Source: Proteles cristata cristata
Lineage: Eukaryota > Chordata > Mammalia > Carnivora > Hyaenidae
Assembly (NCBI GenBank): GCA_017311185.1
Contig: JAESUZ010003293.1
Span: forward strand, 930,001-994,000
DNA: 64,000 nt
Reading direction: 5' to 3'
Below the pieces are notes generated by a model, which saw only the letters and a list, made by a program, of their open reading frames with translations, searched no databases and was not told the DNA's origin. Made by a program: the position numbers and the translations under genes. Below, one piece after another: positions 1 to 11,162 of this stretch; within the stretch, counting starts at the first letter, position 1; every line of letters begins with the position of its first letter.

Positions 1-572
1 CCCTTTGGTCAACAGTTTGGCAATTTCTTACCAAGTCAGACATAGCCTTAACCAAACAACCTAGCACTCACTTTCCTAAGTACCTACCCAAATGAGTTGA
101 AAACCTACGTCCACACAAAAACCTATACCCACATTCATAGCAGCTTCATTCATAATTGACAGAAAGTGGAAGCAACCAAGATATCCTTCAATAGCTGAAT
201 GAATAAACAAACCGTGGTACATTCATACAACCAAGTATTATTCAGTAAAAAGTAATTAGCAATGAAGCTACAAAAAAGACATAGAATTTTAAATGAATTG
301 TGCTAAGTGACAGAATCCTGCCTGAAAAGACTACATTTTGCATGAATCTACCTATAAGACATGCTGAAAAAGACAGTATTGTAGAGACCATAAAAAGATC
401 AATGTCTAAAATGGTTAAGATGCAAAATTTTATGTTATGTGTATTTAATCAAAATGTCATGGAGATTTTTAGGGAAACTATTCTGTAGGATACTATAATA
501 TGGATAAAATGCATAAAATTTACTTATATGATAAAAACCTATACAACTGCACAACGTAAAAAATGAGCTGTA

Positions 573-775
573 GAGGAGGCCTGGGTGGCTCAGTTGGTTA
601 GCCTCCGACTTTTGGTTTCAGCAAAGGTCATGACCTCACAGTTTATGAGTCTGAGCCCCATGTTGGGCTCTGCACTGCCTCTCTCTCGGTCTCTCTCTGC
701 CCCTACCTTGCTTGTACTCTCTCTCTTTCTCTCTCTCTCTCCTCCTCTCTCAAATTAAATAACCTTTAAGAAAAA
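573..775 (+). mobile_element. SINEC (felid type), older copy
   Basis: The tRNA-Lys-like head ('gcctgggtggctcagttggtta', A box; B box degenerate near 640) is followed by a CT-rich run and an A-rich tail. The flanks 'aaaaaatgagctgtag' (559-574) and 'aaaaaatgacctctag' (771-786) look like a diverged target-site duplication. It sits in L1 3' UTR. Confidence 0.85.
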
Positions 776-785
776 ATGACCTCTA

Positions 786-1024
786 GGAGGATCTGGCTGG
801 CTCAGTCAGTTAAGCAGCCAACCTTTGATTTCTGCTCAGGTCTTGACGTCATGGTTCCTGAGTTCAAGTCCCACATAGGGCCCCTGTGTCAGGTTCTAAG
901 CTGACAGTGCAGAGCCTGCTTGGGATTCTTTCTCTCTCCCTCTCTCTCTGCACCTCCTCTGCTCATGCTTGATCTCTTTTCTCTCTCAAAATAAATGAAT
1001 AAATTTAAAAAAAGAAAAAAGAAG
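786..1024 (+). mobile_element. SINEC, inserted at the 3' boundary of the preceding SINE
   Basis: Head starts 'ggaggatctggctggctcag'; CT-rich body about 928-985; tail 'aaaataaatgaataaattt'. The 8-bp direct repeat 'gacctcta' (778-785 and 1025-1032) marks the insertion, directly abutting the older copy at 573-775. Confidence 0.85.
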
Positions 1025-1660
1025 GACCTCTAATGTAAACTACTGACTTTACTTAACAAATATGTATCAATATCAGTTCATCAGGTGTAACAAACAGGGT
1101 ACCAATGCACGACATTAATAACAGGGGAAACAGGGCTTTGGAGGAGGAAAGGGAGTTATATGGGAACTCTGTGCTTAGTGCTCTATTTTTCTGTGAAGTT
1201 GAAACTGCTCTAAAAAAAAGCCTATTAATTTTTTAAATAGTTCTTTTGACATTTTACAATGTTAAACTTTACAAAAATTTCATGCAGTAAATGACTACAT
1301 AGCAATGTTGCCACATGTATCAATTATACTGAAAAAATCTGTTATTTCAGAAAAATGCAATCTTTAGGACTCTTATCTTTTACATGGATAGCTAAAAGAG
1401 TGCTAGAGATTTAAAATAGTGCAAGGAGCAAATTATAATAATTAATTCTATATTTAACCATTAACTTTTAGGTCAGTTTTTATTCTTCAAAGGCTGATTT
1501 TCCGAATAAGTGAATATTATAATTTTAAATGCCAACACTCTCTTTTAGATGAAAATCCTACCTACATAAATATTAAATATTTCTTTTTTAAACAAAGTAT
1601 GCTTAATAAAATGTTCTTCCTATCTACTCACTTAATAAATTGTTGTAACAGTGATACCAT

Positions 1661-1883
1661 TTAATTTTTTAAGTTTATTTATTTATTTATTGAGAGAGAG
1701 AGAGAGAGAGAGAGCGCCAGCAGGGGAGGGGTAGAGAGAGAGGGAGAAAGAGAGAAACCCAAGCAGGCTCTGCACTGTCAGCACAGAGCCCAATATGGGG
1801 CTCAAACTCACAAACCGTGAGATCATGACCTGAATCAAAGTCAAGAGCCAGACGCTTAACTGACTGAGCCACTCAGGCACCCG
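1661..1883 (-). mobile_element. SINEC, reverse orientation
   Basis: Reads T-rich tail, (GA)n body (1691-1715), then the reversed tRNA-like head ending 'gagccactcaggcacccg'. Imperfect target duplication 'aacagtgatacc' / 'aacaatgatatc' at the flanks. Short open frames here (for example 'MAQSVKRLALDF') are translations of the SINE head and are not genes. Confidence 0.88.
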
Positions 1884-1912
1884 AACAATGATATCTTTTA
1901 AAATCTATTAAA

Positions 1913-2097
1913 GCTGGGGCACCTGGGTGGCTCAGTCAGTTAAGTGTCTGACTCTTGATTTCAGCTCAGGTCATGATCTCCGGTCAGATTCATGACACTG
2001 AGCCCTGCATCCAGCTCTGTGCTGACACTGCAGAATCTGCTTGGGATTCTCTCTCTCTCTCAAAATAAATAAACATTTAAAAAAATAAAATAAAATA
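1913..2097 (+). mobile_element. SINEC, felid type
   Basis: Starts 'ctggggcacctgggtggctc', ends in (TAAAA)n. Target duplication 'aaatctattaaa/g' at 1901-1912 and 2098-2109. The CT body is shorter than in other copies. It is the last SINEC before a 25.6-kb interval that has none. Confidence 0.88.
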
Positions 2098-2109
2098 AAA
2101 TCTATTAAG

Positions 2110-3179
2110 GTAGATAGGATAGTCTCAACTCAACATTAATGACAGTGAATGATGCTTTTTGAGTCTCTGTACATTAGTATGTCTATGTTTCATTTGCAGA
2201 CAGGCTATTCTCATGACTTAAAATGATTTATGTCTTTTTTTATAATTAAGTATTGGAGAAAGGGGAGAAGTATAAAAGCATCCATATTAAAACTTTATTA
2301 CAAATGAGGACAAACAGACAATGGACAGAACTTATAAGGGAGAAAGGAAATTCAACTGTCTGATCCTTAGCTATGTAATAACTGGAATTGCTTAAAATGT
2401 TCATGGATAAAATACGGTGTTCAATAATATAAACTTTTGCTTAAAGTTATCTCATTTACATACAGCTCAATTATTCAAAACCTAAAATGTTAATATACTA
2501 CAGGTCTCAAATTCAGATCAGAATATGGGTTCATAGGCTCCTTACCAATTTTAAAAACTGGTACTTTTCCTGTTAAGTAATAATGTGCAGCAGCAGCCAA
2601 TAAATAACACTCAGTCCACTAATGTAGGTGACTCCTCAGAAAACTAATTTATTTTGGATATTTACGTCCAATGATGGATCCAATGAATGTTCTGGAGATT
2701 AATACCAAATATAATTCATTCCTTTTGCTACTCAGATTTAAACCCAAATATAAATGGAAAAGAGGGAAAATAGCTCATCACAATCACTAATCAAATTTCT
2801 TCACATCTTTCTTATTAGTAATAATGAACTAGATAAATTAAACACTGAGATTTATGATAATGTGGGGATAGTCTATAATCAAGATTTATCTGGAGTCCAA
2901 CCTTATCCCTAAAAGGATCTCAGGGTGCCTTATAAAACTATTCACAACATATAATAATTCCAAGATCAAGATGAAAATGCACTGCTCAATTCAACACGGC
3001 TCAGAAGACCCAAACATGCAATCTTTAACATAATCAACTAAAAACAAAAAACAGAAATGGATTTCATAAATACTTTAAGAATTCCATTATAGTAAGTAAA
3101 ATAAAAGCTTGATCATTATTTCAAACTCTTCTTGCCTGTTCTACGAAAGAGGCCATCCACAGGCAACAAATTTCTGTCT
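2110..3179. other. Intronic sequence, nothing recognised
   Basis: AT-rich sequence without long frames. No repeat family, splice-site pair or promoter-like stretch was recognised. Confidence 0.5.
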
Positions 3180-3425
3180 CTAAAGTATAGGTGGCAGGAG
3201 TTAGCCAAGACGGCAGGCCAGCTGCCTGTGTATGTATACAAAGTTTTACTGGAACACAGCCATGGACATTCATTTACTTATTGTCTAATTTACTCATTGT
3301 CTGATTTCAGACTACAATGGCAGAGTTGCATAGTAGAGAGAAACCCTATGACCCACAAAGCCAAAAATACATTCTATCTGGCCCTCTGCAGAAAAAAATG
3401 GATAGACCCTTGCCAGGGTATTAAC
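3180..3425 (+). mobile_element. hAT-type DNA transposon remnant (non-autonomous)
   Basis: The central wording 'gttttactggaacacagcc', 'atggcagagttg' and 'ctatctggccctctgcagaa' is that of a common ancient mammalian hAT-derived element. The ends are degenerate. A second copy in the opposite orientation lies at 51,838-52,045. The 121-residue open frame across this block is a chance reading of the repeat. I cannot name the subfamily with confidence. Confidence 0.65.
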
Positions 3426-3979
3426 TACTGTAACACAGAGCCGGGACTGATCATTTATTTGCATATAGAGAGAACAGGCTTCTGCTCATTAAAATAATTC
3501 TTGACAGACATAATTTAATAGTGTAAACAAGTTAAAAGTAGTAGCACAATTCAGTATTTTTTAACATGACTGAATTTTTTAAAGTACTTTTCATATATTT
3601 TAGAAGCATCCAGTTAAGAATAAACAAATGACACAGTAATAACGGTTCCTGTTTTAATCCTCTAAGACTCTCTAATTTATTAGTCTAGACTTGCAGTACT
3701 GTAATATAAATGTAAAATTTCAAAGTTGGTACTTTCAAAATACCATTTCCAATTTATCTTTTCGATATAGAAATCTGTGAAAATTGTGTTTGTGAACAGC
3801 ATTTAAGTATAAAAAATAAAACTATAAACTAAAATCTAAAACTGCTTGGATAGCCCAGGCTATTTATACTAACTTATTTTTTAAAACTGACTATACAAAT
3901 AAAACTTCCACACCTCTCTATCCCTATATACCTTTTCCACAAAATGCTTCACCTTTCAGAACTCATTATTTAAGGTGAA
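3426..3979. other. Intronic sequence, nothing recognised
   Basis: AT-rich, no repeat or exon-like structure seen. Confidence 0.5.
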
Positions 3980-4385
3980 AAATAGTACAACGAATGACTA
4001 TATATCCCTTGCCTGGATTCATTAATTATTAACACTTTGCCACATTTGTTTTATGTATTTACATGTATTTGACTTTACGAAATGAATTCATTATGTACCT
4101 CCTTTAAGAATATCTTCCTATATGTGTTATAGCACTATCACACTTAATAAATATTCCATAGTATTATCTATATTCAGGCCATTTTCACGTGTCCTCAAGT
4201 ATCCAGCAAAAGGTTTATAAAGCTATTTTCTAAAAATCTAGCATCCAATCAGGATTCACATCCATGACCAATTCCTGAAAGGCAAGGGCCAAACTTTTCT
4301 TTCAATAATCTGTGTATACTATGTTCTCTCTTGGCTCTTTAAGCCTGTTCTCTGGAGAAGCTGTAGAACACAATTTCCCCAGTAC
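3980..4385 (+). repeat. Ancient interspersed repeat, family uncertain
   Basis: 'attaacactttgccacattt', 'caggccattttcacgtgtcc' and 'atccaatcaggattcacatc' followed by 'tctttaagcctgttctctgg' match from memory the running text of a widespread old mammalian repeat. No terminal structure or target duplication is visible. Could be an L1 3' UTR or a DNA element. Confidence 0.4.
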
Positions 4386-5399
4386 TTCCCAGCCAGAACC
4401 ATCCAGCAACAAAAGGGGATCATGCTAATAGTGGGCAGGAAACTGAATTTCCAATTATCTTAGTAGATTCTGTTTTCCCTAGGAGAATATCTAGAATGAA
4501 ACTGTAATCTTCGCTGGTTACAACTTTTAAGTCTAACCAACATTCAGTGATCAAGTCAAAGTCTTATGGCTAATTACCTGCTAGAACTCAAGAATTTGAA
4601 TATTATCACTAATAATAAGAATGATGAATAATTATCCAAATACATCATTTTATAAAAGACATTTTATAAAAGTTTAAAGAGTGCTCAGACTGAAAAAGCC
4701 AGTTTTAGAAAATTAAACATACTCTTTTGTAAATGGATAGTCAATTTTATAGATTTACTAAAATGAATAAAGTTTTAATCATCCATGAAGACTGAACAGT
4801 TGGCATATTACGCCTACACATTATAAGTTGACTTGTTTGGCAATTTATTTCGATGCTTCAAGCTTTTAATAAAGTGTAACACGTTTTGAACAATGCTTTA
4901 TTATATCAATATTATAAAAATGTGTACTTCTGAACAAGAACCACAATTTTTTTCTACTAATATAATAAAGTACATGACTATTTTAACCTTTTCTAATGTA
5001 TTTAATCCTAAAGTTCAAAGTGGAGCAATTCTTGACTACTAAACTTTCTGGGAAATTGAGATTTCCAATGGGAATACTGTCAAATTTATAAAAACAAAAA
5101 AATCAATACTCTAAGTGACTCGTTTTCAATATATTTTCTATACTGTTAATTATGGTTGAGCTCAGAGTACTTTCCAGTGTAAATTGCATGCAAGGCTTCA
5201 CAAAGTATAGATCTAAATCTACAATCACCTTCACTGAAACCAATGAAAAATCTATACACAGCAATGAAATTGGCATGCAAATAAAAGAACTGTCAGGACA
5301 TGTATCCCTAAAAATAAGCCTACAATAACTATTTTAAAGTCTGTGTGTGGTCTCACCCATATATTTTGGCAAGATGCACTTTCTCCAACCACAGCTAGA
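4386..5399. other. Intronic sequence, nothing recognised
   Basis: AT-rich unique sequence with no frames or repeats that I can support. Confidence 0.5.
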
Positions 5400-5449
5400 T
5401 TCATCCAAAAGCAGTGGCACTGGAGAGCCTCTGTCTCACCTGTCAAAAT

Positions 5450-5538
5450 TGAAGAACGTTGTTCCAAAGACCACCATGCGTCCATGGAGAGAAGCCACAG
5501 TACTACAGCTGTTATTGATAAGCAGTCTCTAAAGGAGA
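5450..5538 (-). other. Exon-like block of unknown identity (minus strand)
   Basis: On the minus strand a pyrimidine-rich tract with AG (TTTCTCCTTTAG, about 5550-5539) is followed by 89 nt open in two frames and then CAG/GTGAGA at about 5450-5444. One frame reads INNSCSTVASLHGRMVVF, the other MDAWWSLEQRSSILTG. The block is less AT-rich than its surroundings. It does not match the SUPT3H protein as I know it and no family is recognised. It may be an alternative or non-coding exon, a fossil exon, or chance. Confidence 0.2.
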
Positions 5539-5545
5539 AACGACT

Positions 5546-8500
5546 TCAAACAATTAAGCAAATCATCCCTAACAGAGATACAAACAGACAATATATTAAT
5601 GTTTAAATGAGGAGATGACAAATACCATGGCAGGTATGAAACCATCTCATACACTGGAATAGCAAGAGAAGATCTTTCATAAGTAACATAAATGTTACAG
5701 TCTTTCCGAGTCTCTCTCTGATAAAATTTCTATACATTATCAATTCAAAACCTCTCTTATGTTCCCTTATTAAAATCTCACGAAACCTCCTTCATAAAAC
5801 CTCAAAATTCATCTAAATTACTACAGTCCTAAATCCATTAAAATTGCTAAAGTCTCACAGCTAAGAGCACAGAAGATTAAGATTTATAAACAGAAACCCT
5901 AAGTATTCTGAAATCTCACTTTTTAAAAAGATACCCTAATAACTTTTTCAACCACATTATAAAAGCAGTTTACATTTTTGCTTTAAACTAACCTCCCTAC
6001 AATAAAGCATATGGAACAATCAGGTAAGCTATAGGCAGGTTTACAAAAATAAAAAGACACAGCAAGAAAAACAATTACTTTGAGAAGAAATATGCCTCAG
6101 TGGACAATTCGAACCCCAACTGAAGCCCCAATTCAAACCCAGCAATAAACAGCTTAAAACAAAATGTACAGAAATACACCTGGCTGCATAAAAAGCTTAA
6201 ATAATCATGATGAATATCTCATAATTAACTTATTCTTCCTACCAGCTCAGAATATCCTTTAACCCTTTTTAATACTGCACCAACTCAACTGAAAGAGAAA
6301 GTGGTATCATCTTGTGCCTTTTTCGTTTAAGTGAAGACCCAGAAGCTTCTCTTTATTAAGACAGCTTCACCTACAAAGTCTAACAGCACGAAGGCACAGT
6401 TACCACAGGGCTCCCATGTACTGTATGATGTCCCACGGTTTCATTTACTATATTCTCCAAGCACAAAGGTTCCAAAGAGATTAGTTTCACTTTTCCCTAT
6501 ATTTAGTACACTGAACTGGTATAGTTGGGGTATTATTTTTCTTTGGTTTTGTCAGTAGCATGTTTGATATAAATTTTATTAAGTGGTAGTATATGTAACA
6601 TTGCATTGTGGGTAGTAGTTTCCTGCTTTAGCCTAGCCACATCCTCAGCTGTCATATGAGCATATTTCCCATATTTTCTGCAAGTTCGCGCCTTTTTTTC
6701 TTCTTAGAAAAATGACAGCATTAGAAGATGAATTGTCCTAATAATCATAAGAAATATGATTTATGTAACTACATTAAACAAGTATGGACCACTCTGTAAT
6801 TCAAAGAACGGGGGAAAAAGTAATACTCATAATTAAAGTGTTAAAGTCATGTGAAACAGTGTTACAAGTACATTAACATAGACGAAAAAAATTTTTTAAA
6901 CGATTAAAAAAAAGAAAATCTCTAATCAGATGCCAATACCACGTAACAAACAAGGTGTACCGTATCAGGATATAACAATGATTTGCCTTGAATGTTAGAG
7001 GCTTCAAGCCTACCAGGTTTTCATTAGTGAGGATTAATGTCAGTATCCCCTACTAGAACCTTAAAGAAACTACTCTGAGACTTTATAGAAATGCCAAAAC
7101 AGAGAAAGAGAAACCAAAAAATAGCCTGGAGGAGAGAGGGAGGAAAGATGGGTGAAAGAGGGAAAAAGTAAGGGGAGAAAAGGGGACAATAGGGAGAGAC
7201 AAAGTTTAAGATCTTCTCTCTCGGCATCCAATTTCTACATAACCTCACATTTAGACAGACAGCTGCTACTACTAACCAAATGAAGTTGTTCAAACAATTA
7301 TGGACATGGTGGTGCTTTGGGTTTTTATATAATTTAATTAAGACAAACTCAGGCAGAAAAAAAAAAACAGAAAAAACACTCTCGTTACAAAAAGTACCAC
7401 AAATAACACCCTGTACAAACACACAAAACCATACATGTGCATGCAGTTGTATACATGAACATATACCCCATTAAAATAAAGTGGAATTAACCTCTCATAA
7501 CCATAATTTAAAACATTAGTAAAATTACACATATCTTACTAATATAAAAAATTTTCAAATTAATATAAGACCCAATAAATGTTATATAAGGCTAAACAGT
7601 TATACATCAAATCCAAAATAATTGTCAAAAAATACCAAGTTGAAACAAGAGATTAAGAAAGTTCCTTTTACTAAAACCACACAATCAGGAAGAGCATTTT
7701 AAGCCAAATCAGGATTTCTACAATTTATAAAATTCCTACATCAAACCATTTGCTCCTATTGTTTTCAATTAAAAGAAAAATAGAAGAGTAGCAAATAGAA
7801 GTATAAAACAATTTTAAAAAAAAACAGAAATGAGTACAACATTGATATCGATAATATTACTGTATTCAACTAGGATCATTAGTTCAGAAAATAAAAAATA
7901 ATTCAAGGGGTAACAATAAAGATATATGTAGCATTTAAAACACTTTTTAGTATATAAAATAAAAAGTTCAACCAAAGTTGACATATTTATTAAATACAAA
8001 GTAATGGGGAAGCAAGAGAATTGCTTTACTTTTCATTTCTGTGGCATTAAAGTACGTAATTTATACAGCCAACCTAAACTTGTTACTTACTTCAACATAG
8101 CAAATACTAACATAACCCCCAATAAGGATGAAGTTTTGAGGGTCTATGGTTTCCATCTCTAATTTTAAGCACTGTATAAATCTATAATCAAGAGCTTTAT
8201 TTGCAGTCACTTTTCTGAGCCAGTCTCTTCTTCACAGGTAAATTTCTAATGAAACGAACTATCAATTATCAAACGTGTGCCAGTTATCACTGTTGTTTTA
8301 AAATTTTTACCACAAAGTAATTTTTGGTGCAAAGAGGATATATTTTCAATTTAGAAAAAAAAATATGTATGGATGATGAATACATACAAACTTTAAAGCA
8401 CATGACTTCCCTTTCTCCTGCCAGAATTTGATGGGCCTCACAGGAAAAGGACATAATCAACAATATCTACGAAACTCTCACGAAGTAAGAGTAATCACCC

Positions 8501-10369
8501 TGACCAAAAAATTATGTGCAGGAGAGTTACCTGCAAAAAGATAACAGGCAGTTAATAGACACACAGATGTAAATATTACTCAAATACATATTGGTGCATT
8601 TGGAGGGCCAAAGTATGCTTAATTTAAAAAGAAAAAAACTGTTGTAAGGGGCAAATATTTAGCAAAGAGTTGGGGCCATGAGCTGTCAAAGAATTCTTCT
8701 GCAGAAATGAAAACTTCATTAAAGAACAAGTGTTTACTTACCACACTACAACAGCTACCTAAATTTTTTCAGTTACCTCATTCTGCTATTATACATATAT
8801 ATGGTACTATGTACAAATCCCTCCTTTATCTTACTCTAGAAATTAATTCAAAATATAGATCACACTGGTACACCTTATCTATGAAAGAGAATAACTGAAT
8901 AACTTGCATGTTAAATCAAAGGTTTTACTTTTCAATGGGAAGCCTGTTTACACACACCATGAGGCATAATAAATCTATATTTGAAATAAGACACTAAAAT
9001 GTGTTTTTGGTTTTCTATCACTGAAAGTTTATTATGAGAAAGTTCTGGACATCTGAATAATAAAGGATTAAAGTCATGCTCATGTCTTCCCAGTATATTC
9101 TGGGCAAATGAATTTTTGATAAAGAAATTTATGAATGTGTTTGGAATATTTATCTAATAAAAACCAAAAGCATATAATAAACTGTGCTAGGAAGATCATA
9201 AGCAAGAGTATTTTGGCTGTAACACCTCCTTGGTGTTTTCCAGCCCTAACCCCGTTATAAACCCCAAATAATGTTTTGTACTTCGCTGTCTCCGCCCACC
9301 CTCCCAGCCATTTACTTCACGCCACTCCTAGTTACTATCACACTAGGAAGAAATCTAACATGCAAATTCAGAGTGGCGTGGATAAATGGCCAAAAAAAAA
9401 AAAGCCTAGAAAATTGGTCTGTTCGGCTTTATAATTTTTGTTGAAAAATAGCCCATCGCTCCCAACTGATGAAAACAGGAAGCTCTATTCATAAATATGA
9501 AATTCTCTGCCTATGATATATAATCATCCTAATAAGAAAATGAGTTCTATACATACATGTCCAAAGGGGCAAAAAAGGAGATAGTTTCCCAAAGATGTTT
9601 CCAATTTTCTTCTGAATCAGAATTAGCAAATCGAGACGACTAACATACTCTGTCTGTGTGCATTATTCCTTACTACACACAGCATTTTGTAATTTATTTC
9701 AAAGCTTCCATTATAAACAAAAAATACAGCTTCTGTTAACCCACTCCATTCTGAGTTTATAAAATCAGTAGCACTGAACAATCTAAGTTACAACACAAGA
9801 ATTTTACTTTACAGATGTACATATAAGATTTGCCATCAAAGACTCTGTTAAAGTTAACATCCAAATAAACTATCCAGAGACTTATATAAAATGAATGTTT
9901 CTTTGAAAAATAAAAATTGCAAGCATAAAAAAAAGCTAAGATTCATCCAATAAAGTATGTTACAATTACTGCCATTCATTTTTATAAGATTCTCAAACTG
10001 GTCATGAGATAAAGGTATACATAATACAAAAGATACTAATTACATTTAAACTTTACTGTAGGAGCCAGCATCTCATATTGATCATACATTAACCAGAGAG
10101 ACATGATTTAGTATTTGTAAAGGAATCTCAAGACTAACACTTTCATGACAGCCAATTACAGTCAAGCCCAGCAAGCAGTTTGCAACCAGACCTTAAGAAA
10201 GGTAAACTTTTTTACAATGAGTTACAGATTCACAAGTTTAAAAAGACAAGAAAAAGAAAAACAGAAGGACTCCAATCACCCAGCAAATATGAAGCAGACC
10301 CCAGAATGTGATACAATCCAAAGATGTAAATTATTGTAAATCATCACTGTTGTTCAGAATTTCACACAG
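5546..10369. other. Upstream flank of RUNX2 P1, repeat-poor
   Basis: About 4.8 kb of AT-rich sequence with no SINE, LINE or DNA transposon that I recognise. Notable local features are a purine-only-like tract at 7087-7205 and a more GC-rich patch at 9215-9400 ('ctccgcccaccctcccagcc'). Short open frames here have no recognisable protein content. Confidence 0.5.
7087..7205 (+). repeat. Purine-rich tract (GGA/GAAA)
   Basis: About 120 nt that is overwhelmingly A and G ('ggaggagagagggaggaaag', 'ggggagaaaaggggacaata'). Low-complexity polypurine sequence; could form unusual DNA structure, but no function is shown. Confidence 0.7.
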
Positions 10370-10824
10370 CCTCTTGAGCCAATTTTGTTCTTTTCCACAG
10401 ACACAATAATGAACGAAATAAAAGGAGGCAAAAAAGAAAAAGGAAAAATAAGTGGGGGTAGGGGAACAGAAAGGAAAACCTTAACTGCAGAGTTCTGTTC
10501 TACAAATGCTTAACCTTACAGGAGTTTGGGCTCCTTCAGCATTTGTATTCTATCCAAATCCTCATGAGTCACAAAAATTAAAAAGCTATATCCTTCTGGA
10601 TGCCAGGAAGGGCCTTACCACAAGCCTTTTGTCAGAGAGAGAGAGGGAGACAGTGAGAGAGAGAGAGAGAGAGAGCAAGAGCAAGGGGGGAAAAGCCACA
10701 GTGGTAGGCAGTCCCACTTTACTGGGAGTACTGTGAGGTCACAAACCACATGATTCTGTCTCTCCAGTAATAGTGCTTGCAAAAAAAAGGAGTTTTAAAG
10801 CTTTTGCTTTTTTGGATTGTGTGA
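10370..10824 (+). promoter_or_regulatory. RUNX2: RUNX2 distal (P1) promoter
   Basis: This segment directly precedes the RUNX2 leader and reads like the mammalian P1 promoter. In order: a (GA)n purine tract (10,634-10,686); a nuclear-receptor-type half site AGGTCA (10,736-10,741) overlapping a RUNX site AACCACA (10,744-10,750); a homeobox-type core 'agtaatagtg' (10,766-10,775); and a TTTAAA box (10,794-10,799) that would place transcription start near 10,820-10,845. Family knowledge: P1 drives the bone-type isoform and responds to homeodomain, vitamin D and RUNX factors. Site identities here are motif calls only. The start site is an estimate. Confidence 0.8.
10632..10686 (+). repeat. (GA)n microsatellite in the RUNX2 P1 promoter
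   Basis: Two GA runs, 10,634-10,650 interrupted, then 10,654-10,676, followed by 'gcaagagcaagg'. It lies about 150-200 bp upstream of the estimated start. The polypurine run is part of the promoter rather than a SINE body: there is no tRNA-like head or A tail beside it. Confidence 0.85.
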
Positions 10825-10962
10825 ATGCTTCATTCGCCTCACAAACAACCACAGAACCACAAGTGCGGTGCAAACTTTCTCCAGGAGGACAGCAAGAAGT
10901 CTCTGGTTTTTAAATGGTTAATCTCCGCAGGTCACTACCAGCCACCGAGACCAACAGAGTCA
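10825..10962 (+). other. RUNX2: RUNX2 5' leader, first segment (5' UTR exon)
   Basis: This is the non-coding leader made from P1. Its 3' edge is fixed by the donor 'gtca/GTGAGT' at 10,963; its 5' edge is an estimate from the TTTAAA box. It carries the two tandem RUNX motifs and one upstream ATG at 10,914 with a weak context (T at -3, G at +4). In the spliced leader this ATG opens a uORF of 17 codons that stops two nucleotides into the junction's next codon (ATT then TAA). Confidence 0.75.
10847..10861 (+). promoter_or_regulatory. Tandem RUNX binding motifs in the RUNX2 leader
   Basis: Two AACCACA motifs (10,847-10,853 and 10,855-10,861) are separated by one base; a third lies upstream at 10,744-10,750. 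AACCACA is the consensus RUNX core on the reverse strand. Clustered RUNX sites at the start of the gene fit the known auto-regulation of RUNX2 through its own promoter and leader. Binding is inferred. Confidence 0.7.
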
Positions 10963-11162
10963 GTGAGTGCTCTCTAACCACAGTCTATGCAGTAATAGTA
11001 GGTCCTTCAAATATTTGCTCATTCTCTTTTTGTTTTGTTTCCTTGCTTTTCACATGTTACCAGCTACATAATTTCTTGACAGAAAAAAATAAATATAAAG
11101 TCTATGTACTCCAGGCATACTGTAAAACTAAAACAAGGTTTGGGTATGGTTTGTATTTTCAG
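10963..11162 (+). other. RUNX2: Mini-intron in the RUNX2 5' leader (200 nt)
   Basis: Donor GTGAGT at 10,963-10,968; acceptor 'ttgtattttcag' ending at 11,162, followed by 'tttaaggctgcaagcag'. The joined sequence (gagtca + tttaagg) agrees with the human P1 mRNA leader as I remember it. At 200 nt this is a very short intron. The whole intron is open in the frame of the upstream ATG at 10,914 and of the RUNX2 start. Confidence 0.75.

Larger units (their letters stand above)
1..1236 (+). mobile_element. Old L1 (LINE-1) 3' end, interrupted by two SINEs
   Basis: The left edge opens inside the 3' part of L1 ORF2: the stretch near 90-260 has the typical wording of L1 ORF2 ends (Asn/Lys-rich, 'ttcataattgacag', 'ggaagcaaccaagatat', 'aataaacaaaccgtgg'). 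The reading frame is broken by many stops. The 3' UTR continues to about 540, is interrupted by SINEs at 573-1024, and resumes at 1025 ('cctctaatgtaaac') through 'tatatgggaactctgtgc' to 'actgctctaaaaaa' at about 1215. The element is old and dead; its 5' part lies outside the window. Family assignment is by recognition of wording, not by alignment. Confidence 0.8.

Noticed and set aside
3132..3497. 121-codon + strand open frame
   Set aside because: Coincides with a hAT-derived repeat remnant; no protein family recognised.
7024..7422. 132-codon minus-strand open frame
   Set aside because: The hydrophobic, Phe/Pro/Leu-rich reading comes from a polypurine tract; no family or splice context.
10506..10736. 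76-codon + strand frame upstream of RUNX2
   Set aside because: It lies in the P1 promoter and its C-terminal half is a translation of the GA repeat (RERERE). No start or splice context supports it.
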